Positions 17,232 to 26,048 are shown, numbered from the stretch's first letter. The stretch is 64,000 bases of DNA from Bradyrhizobium sp. CCGB12 (GCF_024199845.1 NZ_JANADO010000001.1:2046001-2110000); one strand, 5' to 3'. The notes: generated by a model from the letters alone, not told the origin. Numbers and translations are program-made.

Positions 17232-18015
17232 CCTTCGAATGCAGCATCACCTTCGAGCTGCCGAGTTTTGGCAGCTTGTGTGCAGGTCCCACATCCATCA
17301 GGCCCGGAGGTGCAATCCGTCGCGCCAGTGGCGCAACAGCCAGCCCGGCCAGTGTAGCCGCAACCACCGCTGTCACGCCGCCGCCGACAAAACGCTCGCG
17401 CCAGGCGATGCCGGCCTTGTCGAGCGCGCGGACGGCGACGGCGCGGACGCCGCAGGGCGGAGCGAGCGTTGCGAGCGGCAGCGGCTCGCCCTTCGGCAGG
17501 GTGAGGCGCCTTGCCGCGAACCAGCCGAACTCGTCCTCGGCCAATTTCTCGCCGCCGCGGCGGCTGCCTTCCTGGCGGACGATGACCGCATCCAGCTCGC
17601 CCGCGTCATAGGCATCCTGCATCTCGCGCGAGAAGCCGATGGTGACGGCGAGGGTGAGATTCGCAGACATCGCATGCAGGCGTTCGAGCAGCGGCACGAG
17701 TTCAGGGCCGGCGGCGTGATCGGAGATGCCGAGGGAGAGGGACTGCGCAACGGAGGCCTCGCCCGACAGCGCGCGGTCGTGCGCCGCGATCAGGGCGCGG
17801 GCGCGATCGAGGAAGCTTGCGCCGTCGGCGGTGAGCCGGACCGCGCGCGGCGAGCGCTCGAAGAGGCGCTTTCCCAGCAGGGTCTCCAGCCGCTGAAGTT
17901 TCAGGCTGACGGCGGCCTGCGTCGTGCCGAGCGCCTCGGCGGCACGGGTAAAGCTCTGGAGGTCGGCGACCAGCAGGAAGGCTTTGATGGTGGCGATGTC
18001 GAGTGTCGCTGTCAT
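17161..18015 (-). CDS. LysR-family transcriptional regulator
   Basis: 284 residues. The N-terminal HTH (about 5-64) reads TIKAFLLVADLQSFTRAAEA, then TTQAAVSLKLQRLETLLGKRLFER, the standard LysR form. The remainder is a periplasmic-binding-like effector domain. It is divergent from the tautomerase gene at 18127, and a LysR-like inverted repeat lies 10 bp before its ATG, so it probably controls the tautomerase and itself. The inducer is unknown. Confidence 0.9.
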   Translation of the reverse strand: MTATLDIATIKAFLLVADLQSFTRAAEALGTTQAAVSLKLQRLETLLGKRLFERSPRAVRLTADGASFLDRARALIAAHDRALSGEASVAQSLSLGISDHAAGPELVPLLERLHAMSANLTLAVTIGFSREMQDAYDAGELDAVIVRQEGSRRGGEKLAEDEFGWFAARRLTLPKGEPLPLATLAPPCGVRAVAVRALDKAGIAWRERFVGGGVTAVVAATLAGLAVAPLARRIAPPGLMDVGPAHKLPKLGSSKVMLHSKVSDPTKLAALRTIAATFRSTPAS

Positions 18016-18024
18016 TATGAATGG

Positions 18025-18049
18025 TTATCACTGATATCAACAATGATAA
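18025..18049. promoter_or_regulatory. LysR-type operator in the divergent interval
   Basis: TTATCACTG (18025-18033) and CAATGATAA (18041-18049) form an inverted repeat with one mismatch around a 7-base AT-rich centre. It sits between the divergent LysR and tautomerase genes, where LysR regulators normally bind. Function is inferred from position and symmetry. Confidence 0.6.
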
Positions 18050-18126
18050 GATACAAAAATGAAGCGGAGAGGTCTAGCTTTTCACCAACGCCGCGCAGAT
18101 CGCGCGGCATGTTGAGGAGGACCACC

Positions 18127-18549
18127 ATGCCCCTGATCACCGTGTCCTACACCACCTCGCGCCAGTCGCCCTCGCTGAAGGCGGACATCGCGAGCGCCGT
18201 GTCCGAGCTCACCGCAAAAATCCTGCACAAGGATCCGGAGGTCACCGCCATCATCGTGAAATCGGTCGATGCGGGCGATTGGTTCGCGGGCGGCAAGTCG
18301 CTCGCCGAGCAGAAGCTCGCCAGCTACTGGATCGACATCCACGTCACCGAAGGCACCAACACCAAGGACGAGAAGGCCGCCTATCTCGCCGCGATGTTCA
18401 GGCGCATGGCCGAAATCCTGGGCCCGCTGCATCCCGAGACCTACCTGCATGTCGACGAGGTCAAGGGCGACGCTTACGGCTTTGGCGGCCTGACCCAGGA
18501 GCGGCGCTATATCGCCGGCAAGCTCGAGGTATCGCTGCAGGCGGCGTGA
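18127..18549 (+). CDS. Tautomerase-superfamily (4-oxalocrotonate tautomerase-like) protein
   Basis: 140 residues. It starts M-PLITVSYTT, so removal of Met would expose the catalytic N-terminal proline of the tautomerase superfamily. The length is about twice the 62-residue 4-oxalocrotonate tautomerase, as in the fused-domain branches that include dehalogenases and decarboxylases. ATG follows GAGGAGGACCACC. It is paired with a divergent LysR regulator and is probably an inducible single-gene unit. The substrate is not known. Confidence 0.85.
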   Translation: MPLITVSYTTSRQSPSLKADIASAVSELTAKILHKDPEVTAIIVKSVDAGDWFAGGKSLAEQKLASYWIDIHVTEGTNTKDEKAAYLAAMFRRMAEILGPLHPETYLHVDEVKGDAYGFGGLTQERRYIAGKLEVSLQAA

Positions 18550-18554
18550 TGTTG

Positions 18555-18588
18555 CAGGCCGCGGGTGAATGATTTCACCCGCGGCCTG
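18555..18588. terminator. 15-bp perfect hairpin between convergent genes
   Basis: CAGGCCGCGGGTGAA (18555-18569) pairs perfectly with TTCACCCGCGGCCTG (18574-18588) around TGAT. It begins 6 bp after the tautomerase stop and ends 6 bp before the stop of the convergent DnaB-like gene. No T-run follows on either side, so it is either a rho-assisted terminator or an mRNA end-protecting hairpin for both. Confidence 0.6.
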
Positions 18589-18594
18589 AAGCCA

Positions 18595-19308
18595 TCAGCT
18601 CGCCGCGCGGAACTGAACTTCGGCGTTGTTGATGAAGCAGGTCCTGTCGAACAGCGTCAGGTCCAGCGGGTTCGGCAACCTGACATCGCTGAGATCGGGG
18701 CAGGGCTTGATCGAGGGATCGTAGGACCGGTCGATCTGCGAGATGAAGACGACGATCAGCCCCTTGTCGCGCGCAAAGGATTTCAGCGCGCGGACCTGAA
18801 CGGTCAGATCGGGGTTTTCCCGCCTCTGGTCGAGCAGTTGCAGATAGTCAATCACCACGAATGTGCCGCGGGGAGACGCCGCCATCTGCTTGACGACGTA
18901 ATCGGCGTTGATGGCGTCGGAGCAATCGATCTCGAACAGCTCGTCGAACTGCGCCGAATCGATGCCGATCACGCGCAAACGGTCCAATACGTCCTTCTCG
19001 GTATATTCGAGCGAGAAGAACGCGGCGCGATGGCCCGACTTCATCGCCTCCACCGCGAGTTCGAGGCTCATCAGCGTCTTGCCCTGACCGGGGCGCGCCC
19101 CGACCAGCACCATGTCGCCCGGCTTGAGTTGCGGAAACAGCCTGTTTGCCGGCGTCACTGCGGCAGCCTTCGCTGCGAGCAGACTCCAGGCGGAATACCC
19201 TTCCGTCGTGGCGATACGGTCCAGCGCATCGTGGAGTGGAATACCTGCCTCGCGGGACAGGCGCTTCGCCTTGCGCTTGAGATGATAGATCGGCGCAGAA
19301 AGCTTCAT
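18595..19308 (-). CDS. Stand-alone DnaB-like RecA-fold ATPase
   Basis: 237 residues, half the length of a replicative DnaB helicase. It has Walker A GARPGQGKT (70-78), Walker B VVIDYLQLL (151-159) and a later FISQIDRS, equivalent to the SQLNR motif of DnaB. The DnaB N-terminal primase-interaction domain is absent. In its place is a short helical segment (about 1-48, HDALDRIATTEGYSAWSLLA) recalling the HSQALE-type domain found at the start of various accessory proteins. The ATG at 19308 follows GGGAGG; upstream in-frame codons lack such a site. It may be a DNA-dependent ATPase in replication or repair, or a KaiC/RadA-like regulator. The role is unknown. Confidence 0.75.
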   Translation of the reverse strand: MKLSAPIYHLKRKAKRLSREAGIPLHDALDRIATTEGYSAWSLLAAKAAAVTPANRLFPQLKPGDMVLVGARPGQGKTLMSLELAVEAMKSGHRAAFFSLEYTEKDVLDRLRVIGIDSAQFDELFEIDCSDAINADYVVKQMAASPRGTFVVIDYLQLLDQRRENPDLTVQVRALKSFARDKGLIVVFISQIDRSYDPSIKPCPDLSDVRLPNPLDLTLFDRTCFINNAEVQFRAAS

Positions 19309-19506
19309 CGTCAAAACCTCCCATTGCGAGCAGAAAGCGCAATCCCTCCTTATGCCTGGCGCTCGAACAGTCGGTCCGATGGTCAATCACCCGGCATGAG
19401 GTCTGCTTTCCCGGCGGAGGGGGGAGGCGTGGGCGGCACCTAAACAAGCATAGCCGATTCCGTCGCGAGCGGAGAACTCGCGCGGTCGGCCTCGAACAGA
19501 AAAGTG

Positions 19507-20256
19507 CTAGACGGCCGCTTCCGGCAGCAGCGCGCGGGTCGGCCCGAACAGCTCCTCAAAGGCCTGCCGGAGCGCGATGTCGACATCGGCCATGGTCGCG
19601 AGCTGGCCGAGATCGACCAGCGAGGTGACGCCGTAGCGGGGATCGGCAACGCCGCAGGGCACGATGCCGGCGAAGTGTGACAGCTCCGGCTCGACATTGA
19701 TGGCGATGCCGTGGAACGAGACCCAGCGCTTCAGCCGCACGCCGATCGCCGCGATCTTGTCCTCGTGGTCCGGTCCCTTGTCAGGCCGCTTGACCCAGAC
19801 GCCGACGCGATCCTCGCGCCGCTCGCCGCGGACGTTGAAGGCGGCGAGCGTGCGCATGATCAATTCCTCCAGGCTGGCGACATAGGCGCGGACATCGGGC
19901 CGGCGCCGCTTGAGGTCGAGCATGATGTAGGCCACCCGCTGGCCCGGCCCGTGATAGGTGAGCTGCCCGCCGCGCCCCGTGGCAAAGGTCGGCAAGCGGG
20001 GATCGAGCAGGTCGGTTTCCTTGCCCGAGGTGCCGGAGGTGTAGAGCGGGGGGTGTTCGAGCAGCCAGACCAGCTCGGGCGCCTCGCCCGCGGCGATCGC
20101 GGCGACGCGTGCCTCCATGGCGGCAACCGCTTCCGGATAGGGCACCGGAGCGTCCGAGATTCGCCACTCGACGGGCTCGCCGCCTGCCGCGGAAAACGAC
20201 GTCAAATCGAGCTCTTGGCGACTGTTTTGGCGGGGGTTTTCAGACGAATTAACCAT
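19507..20256 (-). CDS. lipB: Octanoyl-[acyl-carrier-protein]:protein N-octanoyltransferase
   Basis: 249 residues. It carries the LipB signature [13 protein letters not shown] (94-106), the catalytic lysine in KIAAIGVR (K167) and the catalytic cysteine in IVPCGVAD (C201). LipB moves octanoate from ACP to apo-lipoyl domains, the first step of lipoate synthesis for pyruvate and 2-oxoglutarate dehydrogenases. The N-terminal about 30 residues are extra and polar. It is divergent from the FliN-like gene, with 82 bp between. Confidence 0.93.
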   Translation of the reverse strand: MVNSSENPRQNSRQELDLTSFSAAGGEPVEWRISDAPVPYPEAVAAMEARVAAIAAGEAPELVWLLEHPPLYTSGTSGKETDLLDPRLPTFATGRGGQLTYHGPGQRVAYIMLDLKRRRPDVRAYVASLEELIMRTLAAFNVRGERREDRVGVWVKRPDKGPDHEDKIAAIGVRLKRWVSFHGIAINVEPELSHFAGIVPCGVADPRYGVTSLVDLGQLATMADVDIALRQAFEELFGPTRALLPEAAV

Positions 20257-20338
20257 TGGCTAACCATAACGTGGTGATGATCGCAGGCGCAAATGCCAAG
20301 TCCTTTGGCTCAAGTCTCATGTTGCGGCGGTCCTGACA

Positions 20339-20581
20339 GTGCCCACTCTCGATAAAGTCACCGTGGATCTCATGGTCGTCCTCGGGACGACCACCATGCC
20401 GATCCATCAGGTATTACGTCTTTCACGCGGCGCCATCATCGAGTTGGACGCAACCGAGGCCGACGAGGTCAAGGTTTTGGCCAACAATCTGCCCGTCGCC
20501 TCCGGAGTCGTGCTGGTCGACCGCAATCGGATCGCGGTCGAGGTCAAGCAGATGCTGCCGCGCACGCCGGGTACGCGGTAG
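20339..20581 (+). CDS. fliN: Orphan FliN/SpoA-domain (flagellar motor switch-like) protein
   Basis: 80 residues consisting almost only of a SpoA domain: VTVDLMVVLGTTTMPIHQVLRLSRGAIIELD followed by VLVDRNRIAVEVKQM. FliN forms the base of the flagellar C-ring and switches rotation; SpoA domains also occur in type III secretion. No other flagellar gene is near, so this is either a dispersed fliN copy or an adapter with another role. The start is a GTG with no clear ribosome site. The stop codon falls inside a tandem 19-bp repeat. Confidence 0.8.
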   Translation: MPTLDKVTVDLMVVLGTTTMPIHQVLRLSRGAIIELDATEADEVKVLANNLPVASGVVLVDRNRIAVEVKQMLPRTPGTR

Positions 20582-20623
20582 CGACCCGGGTACGCGGTCG
20601 CGACCCGGGCGCGCGATAGGGCC
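20569..20623. repeat. Three tandem copies of a 19-bp GC-rich unit
   Basis: GGGTACGCGGTAGCGACCC (20569-20587), then the same with one change (20588-20606), then a degenerate copy (20607-20623). Each unit is itself nearly palindromic (GGGT...ACCC). The first unit contains the last codons and the stop of the FliN-like gene, so unit number could alter the protein end. Confidence 0.75.
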
Positions 20624-20758
20624 GATCCGGGGTGAGTGGGATTTCCTGCCAAGCTTGTGGAATTCGGGGCCTTTGCAGGCTTGTATCCCCCTGATGGATT
20701 TGTTAGATCGGCGGCCGCTGATCCGGCCAGCCTAACGACCTCAGGCCGGTATCTCCTA

Positions 20759-20843
20759 GCGCTCGTGGCGGAACTGGTAGACGCGCTGCCTTGAGGTGGC
20801 AGTGGGTAACACCGTGGGGGTTCGAGTCCCTCCGAGCGCACCA
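20759..20843 (+). tRNA. tRNA-Leu (GAG anticodon)
   Basis: 85 nt with a 7-bp acceptor stem GCGCTCG / CGAGCGC, a D-arm GTGGCGGAACTGGTAGAC, an anticodon stem CTGCC / GGCAG with loop TTGAGGT (anticodon GAG), a long variable arm typical of leucine tRNAs, a T-arm GGGGGTTCGAGTCCCTC, and an encoded ACCA 3' end. It reads CUC and CUU codons. No integrase or duplicated 3' end is seen downstream, so there is no sign that it serves as an attachment site here. Confidence 0.97.
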
Positions 20844-21084
20844 AAGCCTCATTGGCATTGAAATCCCTCAGCTTTCTTGATGTTGAGCCGGAATGTGTCG
20901 ACTCCGCTCCGGTGCAGGAGCTCGCGCGACGTTCGTTCCTTTTCCGCAGGCGCCAGGCGACTTCCGATTCGACGCTGCAGCTCCGTCCGGCCTCCGGGAA
21001 CGGCGATCGTCGGGACGCATTTGCAGTCGGTGAGGGCCGGCCGCGGCTGACGGCGTGCGGCCAAGCAACCGACGGTGGAGGACG

Positions 21085-21694
21085 ATGAGGGATAGTGCCT
21101 CGGAGATTGCCGAAATCAGAGATGCCGTTCACCTCTGCATCGACATGCAGAACATCTTTGCCCCTGGCGGTCTCTGGGCGACGCCTTGGATGGAGCGGGT
21201 GCTACCGACGATCGCTTCGATTGCGTCATGCCACCCGGCCAGAACGATCTTCACGCGCTTCATCACGCCGCAGGATCCGGAAGATCGTCCCGGACAGTGG
21301 CAGAGCTATTTCCATCGCTGGCGCCAGGCGACCCGCAGGCATCTTCCGCCCTCCGGTCTCGACCTCGTGCCAGCCCTGGGCCGGTTCGTTCCTCCGGCTG
21401 CCGTCGTCGACAAGCCCGCCTATTCCGCGTTCAGCAATCCCGCACTCGCGAGCCTGCTGATCGAAAAAGAACGTCGGCACAATCGTGATCACAGGCGCAG
21501 AGACCGATGTCTGCGTGCTGTCGACGGTTCTGAGCGCGGTCGATCTCGGCTTCAGGGTCGTCATCGTCGAGGACGCGCTGTGCAGTTCGTCCGACGTCGG
21601 GCACGATGCGCTCATGACGATGTACCGGACCCGCTTTCACGGTCAGGTCGACCTGGTGACCGCAGAGGAGTTGACGGAGTTCTGGCGGGAGTAG
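21085..21694 (+). pseudogene. Isochorismatase-family cysteine hydrolase, interrupted by a +1 frameshift
   Basis: The ATG at 21085 follows GTGGAGGAC. Frame 1 carries CIDMQNIFAPGG (catalytic Asp) and VVDKPAYSAFSNP (catalytic Lys), then runs out of family sense after LLIEKE. Frame 2 resumes at once with NVGTIVITGAETDVCVLST (catalytic Cys) and ends at 21694. The shift lies in an A5 run at 21464-21468. With four A's the reading becomes LIEKNVGTIVITGAETDVC, giving an intact protein of about 200 residues. This is therefore a recent single-base mutation or a homopolymer sequencing error. Family members hydrolyse isochorismate, nicotinamide and similar amides; the substrate here is unknown. Confidence 0.8.
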
Positions 21695-21723
21695 GAGCGG
21701 GGCGCGACAGCATCAATCGGCGG

Positions 21724-22899
21724 TCAGTTAACGTTGTCGCTCAGCATGTTGCGGAAAGCCGTGCGCACCGCGACAGCGCCAACCATGCCTTGCATGAGGG
21801 CGATCTCGCCCTGCTGCCCATGGCGAATGGCGTGAGCCATGATGCGCAGACGTGGATCGCCGCGGCTGTGCCACATGCCGTCGGCCATCTTGACCGCACC
21901 CTTGTGATGTCTCGTCATCGCTTCGACGAAGATCGCGTCGAACCGTTCGGATGAGACGGTCCTGATCTGGCGCATCTCGACCGGCGTCAGCATGCCCGGC
22001 ATGGTGGTGCGCTCCTCGGCGCTGCAATCCGGCATCTCGGTATCGAACCAGCTCAGCCACCAGTTCTCGAAGATCCGGCTTTCTCCGGTCTGGCTTGCAA
22101 TCATCAGCGTGGCGAGCTTGCGCAGATGCGGATCCTGCGCGCGCTCCGCACCAATGCGCGCAAGCTCGATGCCCTGAACGTGATGCGCGGTCATATGGCG
22201 GATATAGGTCTGGTCCGCGTTCCTGTCGCGGCCCACCCATCTCGGTTCATAGCCGTGGCCGCCGAACAGTGCGATCGTCCCGATCAGGGCGATCGCCGCG
22301 AACGCGCCGCTGATCCACGCATTGGTGAAACGGACGTCGCGATCCGGTGCAGCGCCGCTCTTCCAGCGCAGCCGGGCGAACAGCGGATACATCATCGCAG
22401 ACGTGGCGTGCACGAGCAGCCCGATCCAGTAAGGCTGCTGTAGCGTGAACAGCGGTTGCCAGAACGGAAACAGCGGCACCAGCACGAACCATTCCATGCT
22501 TGAGGAGAACACGGCCCAGGGCAACGCGAGCAGCAGGATCGTCAGCGGCCGCAAGTCGGCAGTCCAGCGCCCGAGCACGCCGAAGAAAACCAGCGTCCAG
22601 GAAAAATCGGCCCATTGGTGGAAGGCGATTCCGGCAAGGATCGCGCTCCACGACGGCTCCGCGCTGATGGCCCAATCGCGTGCGGGAATGGTGGCAACCG
22701 TCATCCAGTCGACCGCCGCGTCGCGGCCGATGCGCGCGGCGAAGAGCTGGCTGACGATGGTGGAGAAGGTGCTGCTGATCAGGCCGAGGCCGGCCGCGGC
22801 AATCCAGCGCGAACGTCGCCGCGACTTGGTCGGCGGCGGGACGCGTCTGCCAACGCACGGGCCTGCATCGGCAAGCGTTGATCGTGTGCCGTCGTTCAC
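21724..22899 (-). CDS. Membrane protein with C-terminal DUF305 domain
   Basis: 391 residues. Residues 1-30 are basic. About six hydrophobic segments follow between 33 and 220. The C-terminal half is a DUF305 four-helix domain with two His/Met-rich repeats, YIRHMTAHHVQGIELARI and EAMTRHHKGAVKMADGMW. DUF305 proteins resemble ferritin-like or metal-binding helical bundles and are often linked to metal or stress resistance. The GTG start overlaps the stop of the CsbD gene (GTGA), so the two are translated together. Linking a membrane module to DUF305 is less usual than the common secreted form. Confidence 0.78.
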   Translation of the reverse strand: MNDGTRSTLADAGPCVGRRVPPPTKSRRRSRWIAAAGLGLISSTFSTIVSQLFAARIGRDAAVDWMTVATIPARDWAISAEPSWSAILAGIAFHQWADFSWTLVFFGVLGRWTADLRPLTILLLALPWAVFSSSMEWFVLVPLFPFWQPLFTLQQPYWIGLLVHATSAMMYPLFARLRWKSGAAPDRDVRFTNAWISGAFAAIALIGTIALFGGHGYEPRWVGRDRNADQTYIRHMTAHHVQGIELARIGAERAQDPHLRKLATLMIASQTGESRIFENWWLSWFDTEMPDCSAEERTTMPGMLTPVEMRQIRTVSSERFDAIFVEAMTRHHKGAVKMADGMWHSRGDPRLRIMAHAIRHGQQGEIALMQGMVGAVAVRTAFRNMLSDNVN

Positions 22900-23075
22900 G
22901 TGAGTTGGTTGAGCTTCTTCAGCGGATTGAGCTCGCTCGGCTTGCCTTGCTCTTCGCGGCCTCGCTCCGCCTCGGCCTTGCCATCCTCGTGGAGGTCCTG
23001 GTCACCGACGATCTCGCCGACGGCTTGCTTCGCCTTGCCGACGATCCGCTGCTGAAGTCCCTTCATCTTGCCCAT
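22896..23075 (-). CDS. CsbD-family stress protein
   Basis: 59 residues beginning MGKMKGLQQRIVGKAKQAVG, the CsbD pattern, with a charged Glu/Lys-rich C-terminus. CsbD-like proteins accumulate during general stress in many bacteria; their molecular role is not settled. ATG at 23075 with GGAGGC six bases before it. It is translationally coupled to the DUF305 membrane protein. Confidence 0.85.
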   Translation of the reverse strand: MGKMKGLQQRIVGKAKQAVGEIVGDQDLHEDGKAEAERGREEQGKPSELNPLKKLNQLT

Positions 23076-23240
23076 GGTCAGCCTCCATGCTGACACTGCG
23101 ACCCCGACGCCTGATGGGGACAAGCGCCGGGGCGCACTTGCCTCCGGCAGCAGGGGGGCGCCGGAAGCGTTGATGAGACTCCCTGACGCGCGGATGGTTC
23201 CTCGGGTGATGACCGGGGATCCAGCGTGATGATCACCCCT

Positions 23241-23783
23241 TCAGGATTGTCCCCCCGTGGCGTGCGATGCGATCTGCCTTGCCGCAGTTCTGGCGCTCTC
23301 GATGCCCTTGGGGAAACCGCTGCGGTTCGGATACAGCTTGCGGCGGGCCTCGCGCGGCGGCCGCCGTGGTTTTGTGTCCTGCGCGGCGCGATAGTCGAGC
23401 ATGGCGATGCCCCCGACCATCAGCAGCGCCAACGCGATATTGCCCTTCTTGGGATTGTCGGCCGTCAGCCCTGACAGCAGCGCGGCGGCATCGAGGCCGT
23501 CCCCGCCGACGCGGGCCCACAGGCCGGCATTCTTGTCGACCGAAAGCGACATGATCCCGGCGAGGATCTCGCGCACGCCGAAGGCACGGACCAGCGTCTC
23601 GTGGCCTTCCATGCCCAGCGTTTCCGTGACCCGTCGCGGCGCGAACAACTCGACGACGCCGACACCGATGCTGAACCAGCCGAGCGCGCGCGCGAGCTGG
23701 TCTTCCGGCCGCTTCAGGCTCGGCCCGCCCTCGATGATTTTCGGATCGCCCTTGGTGCGCACGATGTTGGAGAAATGAAACAT
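23241..23783 (-). CDS. Hypothetical small membrane protein next to alcohol dehydrogenase
   Basis: 180 residues. After a polar start there are three hydrophobic stretches (ARALGWFSIGVGVVELFAP, REILAGIMSLS, NIALALLMVGGIAMLD). The C-terminal 45 residues are basic and Arg/Pro-rich. The central part, GVVELFAPRRVTETLGM with AFGVREILAG, resembles the N-terminal membrane part seen in rhizobial proteins annotated as cyclase/dehydrase-like, but the cyclase domain is missing. It starts 11 bp after the dehydrogenase stop on the same strand, so it belongs to that operon. Confidence 0.7.
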   Translation of the reverse strand: MFHFSNIVRTKGDPKIIEGGPSLKRPEDQLARALGWFSIGVGVVELFAPRRVTETLGMEGHETLVRAFGVREILAGIMSLSVDKNAGLWARVGGDGLDAAALLSGLTADNPKKGNIALALLMVGGIAMLDYRAAQDTKPRRPPREARRKLYPNRSGFPKGIESARTAARQIASHATGGQS

Positions 23784-23794
23784 GGCTTGCTCCT

Positions 23795-24970
23795 TCAGGG
23801 CCTCAGCACGACCTTGACGCAGGAATCGCGCTTGTCGCGAAACACCTGGTACATCTCCGGTCCCTGTTCGAGCGGGACGGTGTGGGTGATGACGAAGGAC
23901 GGGTCGATCTCGCCGTCCTCGACGCGGCGGAGCAGGTCGTCGGTCCAGCGGTTGACGTGGGTCTGGCCGGTGCGCATCGTCAGCCCCTTGTTCATGAAGG
24001 CGCCCATCGGGAGCATGTCGGAGAGGCCGCTATAGACGCCCGGCACGGAAATGATGCCGCCGGGCCGGCAGACATAGATCATCTCGCGCAGCACATGCGG
24101 CCGGTCGCTTTCCAGCATCACCATCTGCTTGGCGCGGTCGAGCAGGGTGTCGGGCAGGGACGCCATCACGTGCGCTTCCATGCCGACGCAATCGATGCAT
24201 TTTTCGGGGCCTTTGCCGTCGGTCAGCTCCTTCAATCGCTCGAGGACACTCTCGGCCTCGAAATTGATCGTGGTGGCGCCGCCGGCTTCAGCCATGCTGA
24301 GCCGTTCGGGCAGGCAGTCGATTGCGATCACCTGGTTGGCGCCAAGCAGGATGGCGCTGCGGATCGCCATCTGTCCCACGGGTCCGCAGCCCCAGATCGC
24401 GACCGTGTCGGTCGGCTCGATGTCGCATTGGACGGCGGCCTGCCAGCCGGTCGGGAAGATGTCGCTGAGGAACAGCAATTGCTCGTCGGGGATGCCGGGT
24501 GGCACCTTGATGTGGGTGGCGTCGGCATAGGGCACGCGCAGATATTCGGCCTGTCCGCCGGGATAGCCGCCGGTCAGATGCGTATAGCCGAACAGACCGG
24601 CGGTCGCGTGTCCGAACACCTTGTCCGCGAGATGCCGCTTGCGGTTGGTCGTTTCACACACGGAAAAATTGCCGCGCTTGCACTGGTCGCATTCGCCGCA
24701 AATGATCGTGAACGGCACCACGATGCGGTCGCCCTTCTTCAGCTTGCCGTCGACGCCGGAGCCGACCTCGACCACTTCGCCCATGGTCTCGTGGCCCATG
24801 ATGTCACCGGGCAGCATGCCCGGGATGAAGTTGTGGAAGAGGTGCAGGTCGGATCCGCAAATGGCGCAGCTCGTGACCTTGATGATGGCGTCGCGCGGGT
24901 CCTGGATTTCGGGATCAGTGACGGTGTCGCACCTGATGTCCTCCTTCCCATGCCAAACCAGCGCCTTCAT
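23795..24970 (-). CDS. Zinc-dependent alcohol dehydrogenase (MDR family, formaldehyde/glutathione-independent type)
   Basis: 391 residues. Catalytic zinc ligands: [13 protein letters not shown] (Cys) and [12 protein letters not shown] (His-Glu). Structural zinc loop: [15 protein letters not shown] (four Cys). Nucleotide-binding motif: WGCGPVGQM. The long insert after the structural zinc resembles formaldehyde-dehydrogenase-type members. ATG at 24970 follows GGAGGACGAAAG, preferred to a GTG 24 bp upstream. The product is likely a cytosolic NAD(P)-linked dehydrogenase for an alcohol or aldehyde, co-transcribed with the downstream membrane protein. It is divergent from an SDR gene. Confidence 0.88.
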   Translation of the reverse strand: MKALVWHGKEDIRCDTVTDPEIQDPRDAIIKVTSCAICGSDLHLFHNFIPGMLPGDIMGHETMGEVVEVGSGVDGKLKKGDRIVVPFTIICGECDQCKRGNFSVCETTNRKRHLADKVFGHATAGLFGYTHLTGGYPGGQAEYLRVPYADATHIKVPPGIPDEQLLFLSDIFPTGWQAAVQCDIEPTDTVAIWGCGPVGQMAIRSAILLGANQVIAIDCLPERLSMAEAGGATTINFEAESVLERLKELTDGKGPEKCIDCVGMEAHVMASLPDTLLDRAKQMVMLESDRPHVLREMIYVCRPGGIISVPGVYSGLSDMLPMGAFMNKGLTMRTGQTHVNRWTDDLLRRVEDGEIDPSFVITHTVPLEQGPEMYQVFRDKRDSCVKVVLRP

Positions 24971-25132
24971 CTTTCGTCCTCCGGGCTCGACCACGTGGCA
25001 TGTAAGTCCAGGAATGAACGATGGTTGCTATCGCCGGGCGCAGATTCTTCGCATTGCACCGGCCCTCGCAGATAGGAACGAGAGAGCCGGCGAGCGATTG
25101 GGCGTCATCATCTTCCCTCGAGGACATGTGCC

Positions 25133-25915
25133 ATGCCCGCCAATCAACTCGCCGTCGTCACCGGTGCCTCCACCGGTATCGGCCTGGAGCTCGCCAGATG
25201 CTGCGCCCAGGCAGGTTTCAACCTTGTCATCGCGGCTGACGAGCCCGCGATCGAGAGGGTGGCCGTCGACCTACGCCGGCTCGGCGTCAGCGTGGAGGCT
25301 GTCGAGGCCGATCTCGCCACCACCGAGGGCGTGGACAAGCTCTGCACCGCGGTCGGCGACCGGCCCATCGACGCGCTGCTGGCCAATGCCGGCGTAGGCC
25401 TCGGCAAGGCCTTCCTCGATCAGGATCTTGCGAGGATCAGGCGCGTCGTCGACACCAACATCACCGGCACGCTCTATCTGCTCCACCGCGCCGGTAACGA
25501 GATGCTCCGGCGCAATTCCGGACGCATCCTGATCACGGGCTCGATTGCCGGCTTCACGCCCGGCAGCTTCCAGGCGGTCTACAATGCTTCCAAGGCGTTC
25601 CTCGATTCATTCTCGTTTGCGCTGCGTGAAGAGCTGCGTGACAGCAGCGTCACCGTCACCTGCCTGATGCCGGGCGCCACCGAGACCGAATTCTTCCGCC
25701 GCGCCGGGATGATGGACACCAAGGTCGGCACCGAGCCGAAGGATGGCGCATATGATGTCGCCAAGGCCGGCTTCGATGCGATGCTGCGCGGAGAGGCCGA
25801 CGTCGTCACCGGGCTGAAGAACAAGATCCAGACCACGGTCGCGAACGTCACGCCGAACGAGATGCTGGCGAGGCAGCATCGCAAGATGGCCGAGCCCGGC
25901 ACGGCAAAGACGTAA
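25133..25915 (+). CDS. Short-chain dehydrogenase/reductase
   Basis: 260 residues. Classical SDR features: cofactor motif TGASTGIG (10-17), NAG at about 84, active-site Ser in ILITGSIAG and YxxxK in YNASK. The preference for NADP(H) over NAD(H) cannot be fixed from the sequence. It is divergent from the zinc alcohol dehydrogenase and may belong to the same stress-type group. The substrate is unknown. Confidence 0.9.
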   Translation: MPANQLAVVTGASTGIGLELARCCAQAGFNLVIAADEPAIERVAVDLRRLGVSVEAVEADLATTEGVDKLCTAVGDRPIDALLANAGVGLGKAFLDQDLARIRRVVDTNITGTLYLLHRAGNEMLRRNSGRILITGSIAGFTPGSFQAVYNASKAFLDSFSFALREELRDSSVTVTCLMPGATETEFFRRAGMMDTKVGTEPKDGAYDVAKAGFDAMLRGEADVVTGLKNKIQTTVANVTPNEMLARQHRKMAEPGTAKT

Positions 25916-26048
25916 GCGCTGCGGTATCGCAATCTCTGAGGTGCGCGGCCGGCTGCCAGATATTTCCGACCAAGTGGCGGTCGATTCACATAGCCTAATG
26001 CGCTGCGCCCCCGACGCGGTCACACTGTGTGGGCTGGAAAAGGGGCTG

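Noticed and set aside
20759..20843. tRNA-Leu as an attachment site of a genomic island
   Set aside because: No integrase, transfer gene or repeated tRNA 3' end was found downstream, and the next genes are of ordinary composition.
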